Shown: piece by piece, positions 52,173-54,229 of the stretch
Layout: each line of letters opens with the position of its first letter
Numbering within the stretch: position 1 is the first letter of the stretch
NCBI GenBank assembly: GCA_017853275.1
Contig: JAFMJV010000015.1
Location: 1 to 54,229 of the forward strand
Reading direction: 5' to 3'
Origin: Chloroflexota bacterium
GTDB lineage: Bacteria > Chloroflexota > Limnocylindria > Limnocylindrales > CSP1-4
Length of the DNA stretch: 54,229 nt
Notes under the pieces: model-generated
Seen by the model: only the letters and a program-made list of their open reading frames with translations
What the model was told of the DNA's origin: nothing
Database searches by the model: none
Translations under genes and position numbers: made by a program

Positions 52173-53753
52173 TCAGGGAGCGGGCGCGGGGACGGGTGGC
52201 GGGCTCCCGGGAGCCCCGCAGAGGCCCCCCGGCGTCGAGGATCCGCGCTCTCCGGCGTTCCCCCACCAGCGGTTCGCGGTCCCCCGGCTCCCGCCGCCCA
52301 CGGTCTCGTCCTCGCAGCTCCGGTCCACGTTCCCGCGCGCATCGTTGCCGGTGATCCGGAGCTCCGCGGTGACCTGCCACGGCGCGGGGCTCGCCGCACC
52401 CGCCGCACCGGTCGTCCCCACCGGGGCGTTCGTGATCACGATCCCCGCCCGGTTCCCGGTCGCCGTGTTCGCCCGGAGCGTGGCACCCACGGTGTCGCCC
52501 ACGGTGATCCCGATCAGGCCCTCCGTCGCGCGGTTCCCCGCGACGACGGCGCCGGCGGCGTCCGCGAGGGCGATCCCGATGAGGTTCCGGAAGAGGAGGT
52601 TCCCGGTCACCCGGCTCGCCCCGGGCCGGTGCGCCGGGTCTGCCACGAGGATCGCGGCGACCTGGACGGCCCCCGCGGGACGGCAGCGGAGGACGCACGG
52701 GGCGGAGGAGAAGACGCGATTGCGGGCGATCCGGCCGGAGGCCCCCGGGATCGGCGAATCGGGGACCGGGACCCCCTGGTAGATCCCGGCGGCCTCGGCG
52801 ACGCACAGGCTCCGCCCGGAGGGGTGGAGGACCCCGGACGCGGCGGCGACGAGGCGCGCGAGGCCGCGCGCCGGCAGGAGGAGCGAGCGCACCGCCGGGG
52901 CGACCGTGGGACCGGAGGTCGTGCAGGCGTCGGGCGGATGCCGGAAGAAGATCGAGTTCCCCACGATCCGGGCGCGGGTCGGGCCGGAGACGGGGGATCC
53001 GGTCCCCGCGCCCCCGGACCACAGCGAGCTGGTCGCCGCGATCCCGAGGAAGGCATGGCCCCGGACCCGGTTGCTCGCGATCAGCGCGCTCGTGGCGGGG
53101 TCCACGGGATCGCCGAGCGCGGCGAGCGCGGCGGGGGCTCCCGCCAGGAGCGGGGTGGCATCGCCGACCATGATCCCCACGGACATCGGGCAGGGGCCGT
53201 CCAGGCTCCCCGGCCCGACGGACCGGACACGGTTCCCCCGGATCTCCACGGACCGGGAGGCGACCACGAGGATCCCCGCCAGGAGCGGCCGGCAGCCCAC
53301 CGCGGTCCCCGCGGGACCGGCGAGCGGTGCCTGGTGGCGGACGGTGAGCCACTGGAGGACGATCTGCCGTGAGCCCGCGATCGCGATCCCGGCGAGGTCC
53401 GGATCCCCGCCCGGTGTCGCGCGGCCGCCGTGCCGGATGACGGCGCGCCACGGGACGACCCCACGGATCGTGAGATCCCGCTTGCCGGCGACGGCGAAGG
53501 GCCGGTAGCGACCGGGGCAGACGAGGATCGTGGTCCCCGGGGCGGCGTCCCGGACCGCCTTCCCGATGTTGCGCGTGGCGCTCCCCCCGGGGCCTGCATC
53601 ACACGAGGCGGCGGTCGCCCGGCCGTCCCGGTCGACGAGGATCACCGGCCGCGGGGATCCGGCGGAGGCCACTGCCGGCACGGCAAGGGCGACGGCGACG
53701 AGCACGGCGGCAAGGGCGCGGAGGCGCGAGCGCCGCGGATCGGGATCCGGCAT
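52173..53753 (-). CDS. Secreted right-handed beta-helix protein
   Basis: 526 residues. ATG at 53753 is chosen because AGGAGG is 5 bases upstream; the frame is also open to 53798. A Sec signal peptide is visible (RRSRLRALAAVLVAVALAVP, then AVASAGS). The rest has repeated short beta-strand turns typical of parallel beta-helix (PbH1/NosD) proteins: SVEIRGNRVRSV, ARIVGNSIFF, SRVTGNLLFRNLIGIAL, GITVGDTVGATLRANTATGN. Scattered Cys (VGCRP, DACTT, PCVLRC, SCEDE, LCGA) may form disulfides. The C-terminus (SCEDETVGG, RGTANRWWGNAGE) matches the next gene. No catalytic residue can be named; perhaps surface or polysaccharide binding. Confidence 0.8.
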   Translation of the reverse strand: MPDPDPRRSRLRALAAVLVAVALAVPAVASAGSPRPVILVDRDGRATAASCDAGPGGSATRNIGKAVRDAAPGTTILVCPGRYRPFAVAGKRDLTIRGVVPWRAVIRHGGRATPGGDPDLAGIAIAGSRQIVLQWLTVRHQAPLAGPAGTAVGCRPLLAGILVVASRSVEIRGNRVRSVGPGSLDGPCPMSVGIMVGDATPLLAGAPAALAALGDPVDPATSALIASNRVRGHAFLGIAATSSLWSGGAGTGSPVSGPTRARIVGNSIFFRHPPDACTTSGPTVAPAVRSLLLPARGLARLVAAASGVLHPSGRSLCVAEAAGIYQGVPVPDSPIPGASGRIARNRVFSSAPCVLRCRPAGAVQVAAILVADPAHRPGASRVTGNLLFRNLIGIALADAAGAVVAGNRATEGLIGITVGDTVGATLRANTATGNRAGIVITNAPVGTTGAAGAASPAPWQVTAELRITGNDARGNVDRSCEDETVGGGSRGTANRWWGNAGERGSSTPGGLCGAPGSPPPVPAPAP

Positions 53754-53823
53754 CCATCCCTCCTTCATCTCCCGCCACCTCCCCGGGGACGGGCCCACCC
53801 CCGCCCACCCGGTGGCAGGAACG

Positions 53824-53857
53824 GGAACGGGCCGGGGATCGCTCCCCGGCCCGTTCC
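53824..53857 (-). terminator. Hairpin terminator of the partial gene at the window end
   Basis: Perfect 15-bp stem: GGAACGGGCCGGGGA, loop TCGC, TCCCCGGCCCGTTCC. It lies 44 bp after the stop of the upstream (minus-strand) gene. Confidence 0.75.
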
Positions 53858-53901
53858 ATCCATGCGCTGCTACCGCCGGCTGGCGGATGCGTCCTCCCCG
53901 A

Positions 53902-54229
53902 TCAGGGGGCGAACGGGTTCGGCCAGGGGGTCTGGGAGGGGGCCGGGGTGGCTCCGCCGCAGATCCCGTAGGGGAAGGACGACGCGCTCTCCGCCTTGTT
54001 GCTCGACCAGATGTTCGCCGTACCGCGGGTCTTGGAGCCCGTGGTCGTATCGATGCAGCTGGCGGCCAGGTTGAGGGTCGCGTAGTTCGACTTGACGGTG
54101 ATGTTCTGGGTGACGTAGGGGTCCGGCGTGATGCTCGGGCTCGGGGAGGGGGTCGCGCCCGCGGGCTGGACGCCCACCGGAACGAAGCTGGCGATCGGGC
54201 CGATCTCGCTGCCGTTCGCGAGGCCGATG
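53902..54229 (-). CDS. C-terminal part of a secreted-type protein, 5' end outside the window
   Basis: 108 visible residues; the frame is open to the window edge. It has a Pro/Ser-rich linker (GATPSPSPSITPDPY), then a beta-strand segment (ITVKSNYATLNLAAS) and a module with SCIDTTTGSKTRGTANIW and YGICGGA, followed by a Pro-rich tail. The same module ends the beta-helix gene next to it (SCEDETVGGGSRGTANRW; GLCGA), with both Cys kept, so the two are related. Upstream sequence would show whether it is also a beta-helix. Confidence 0.7.
   Translation of the reverse strand, partial: IGLANGSEIGPIASFVPVGVQPAGATPSPSPSITPDPYVTQNITVKSNYATLNLAASCIDTTTGSKTRGTANIWSSNKAESASSFPYGICGGATPAPSQTPWPNPFAP

Overview
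This is one continuous piece of a very GC-rich bacterial chromosome (by eye above 70% GC, with GTG starts and 1-8 bp gene overlaps common). The core genes (leuS, comEA/comEC, holA, rsfS, nadD, obg, rho, pyrG) are chromosomal housekeeping genes. F420-type luciferase-like oxidoreductases, a CGNR zinc-finger regulator, leaderless-looking starts and the lack of any visible outer-membrane gene suit a Chloroflexota (Limnocylindria-like) or, less likely, an actinobacterial host. This is an inference from style and gene content, not a database result. No IS element, integrase, CRISPR array or rRNA gene was seen, and no gene-free stretch exceeds about 205 bases.

Region 1 (1-543) is the tail of a J-domain protein fused to an excisionase-type helix-turn-helix.

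Region 2 (565-28896) is a large catabolic island. In order it holds: a three-subunit molybdenum hydroxylase (-); two bicupins (+); a methyltransferase (-); an MFS carrier and an alpha/beta hydrolase (+); a P450 with its ferredoxin (-); an aldehyde dehydrogenase (+); an MFS carrier (-); a YtcJ-like amidohydrolase with a GntR/FCD regulator (+); and a nitrate/taurine-type ABC importer split between a minus operon (cupin, permease, ATPase, permease) and a divergent binding protein (+). A seven-gene plus-strand operon follows: alpha/beta hydrolase, cyclic amidohydrolase, LLM oxidoreductase, bicupin, Pch2/TRIP13-like AAA+ ATPase, MFS and M20 amidohydrolase. Together these look like uptake plus oxidative and hydrolytic breakdown of a nitrogen-containing, probably cyclic, organic compound; the substrate cannot be read from sequence.

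Region 3 (28981-34666) has a DrrAB-type ABC exporter, a lipoprotein, and a leaderless 5-oxoprolinase operon (pxpA-pxpB-pxpC) ending in a YgjP-type metallopeptidase.

Region 4 (34777-40823) has tRNA-Ala(GGC), leuS, a CGNR regulator, two tandem paralogous micro-proteins of about 52-57 residues each behind its own strong sigma70-type promoter, and a tandem pair of LLM oxidoreductases.

Region 5 (41029-52096) is core: comEA, comEC, an HD-domain gene and holA on plus; a zinc-ribbon protein, rsfS, nadD, obg, rho and pyrG on minus. The comEC frame has no stop before it runs in frame into holA.

Region 6 (52173-54229) carries two related secreted proteins, one a right-handed beta-helix protein, sharing a C-terminal module; the second runs off the window.

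The strongest leads are the TRIP13-like ATPase inside a catabolic operon with no HORMA or CD-NTase nearby, the paired micro-proteins under a GGTTATC operator beside a CGNR regulator, and at least five apparently leaderless genes with a TAnnnT box 6-7 nt before the start codon.
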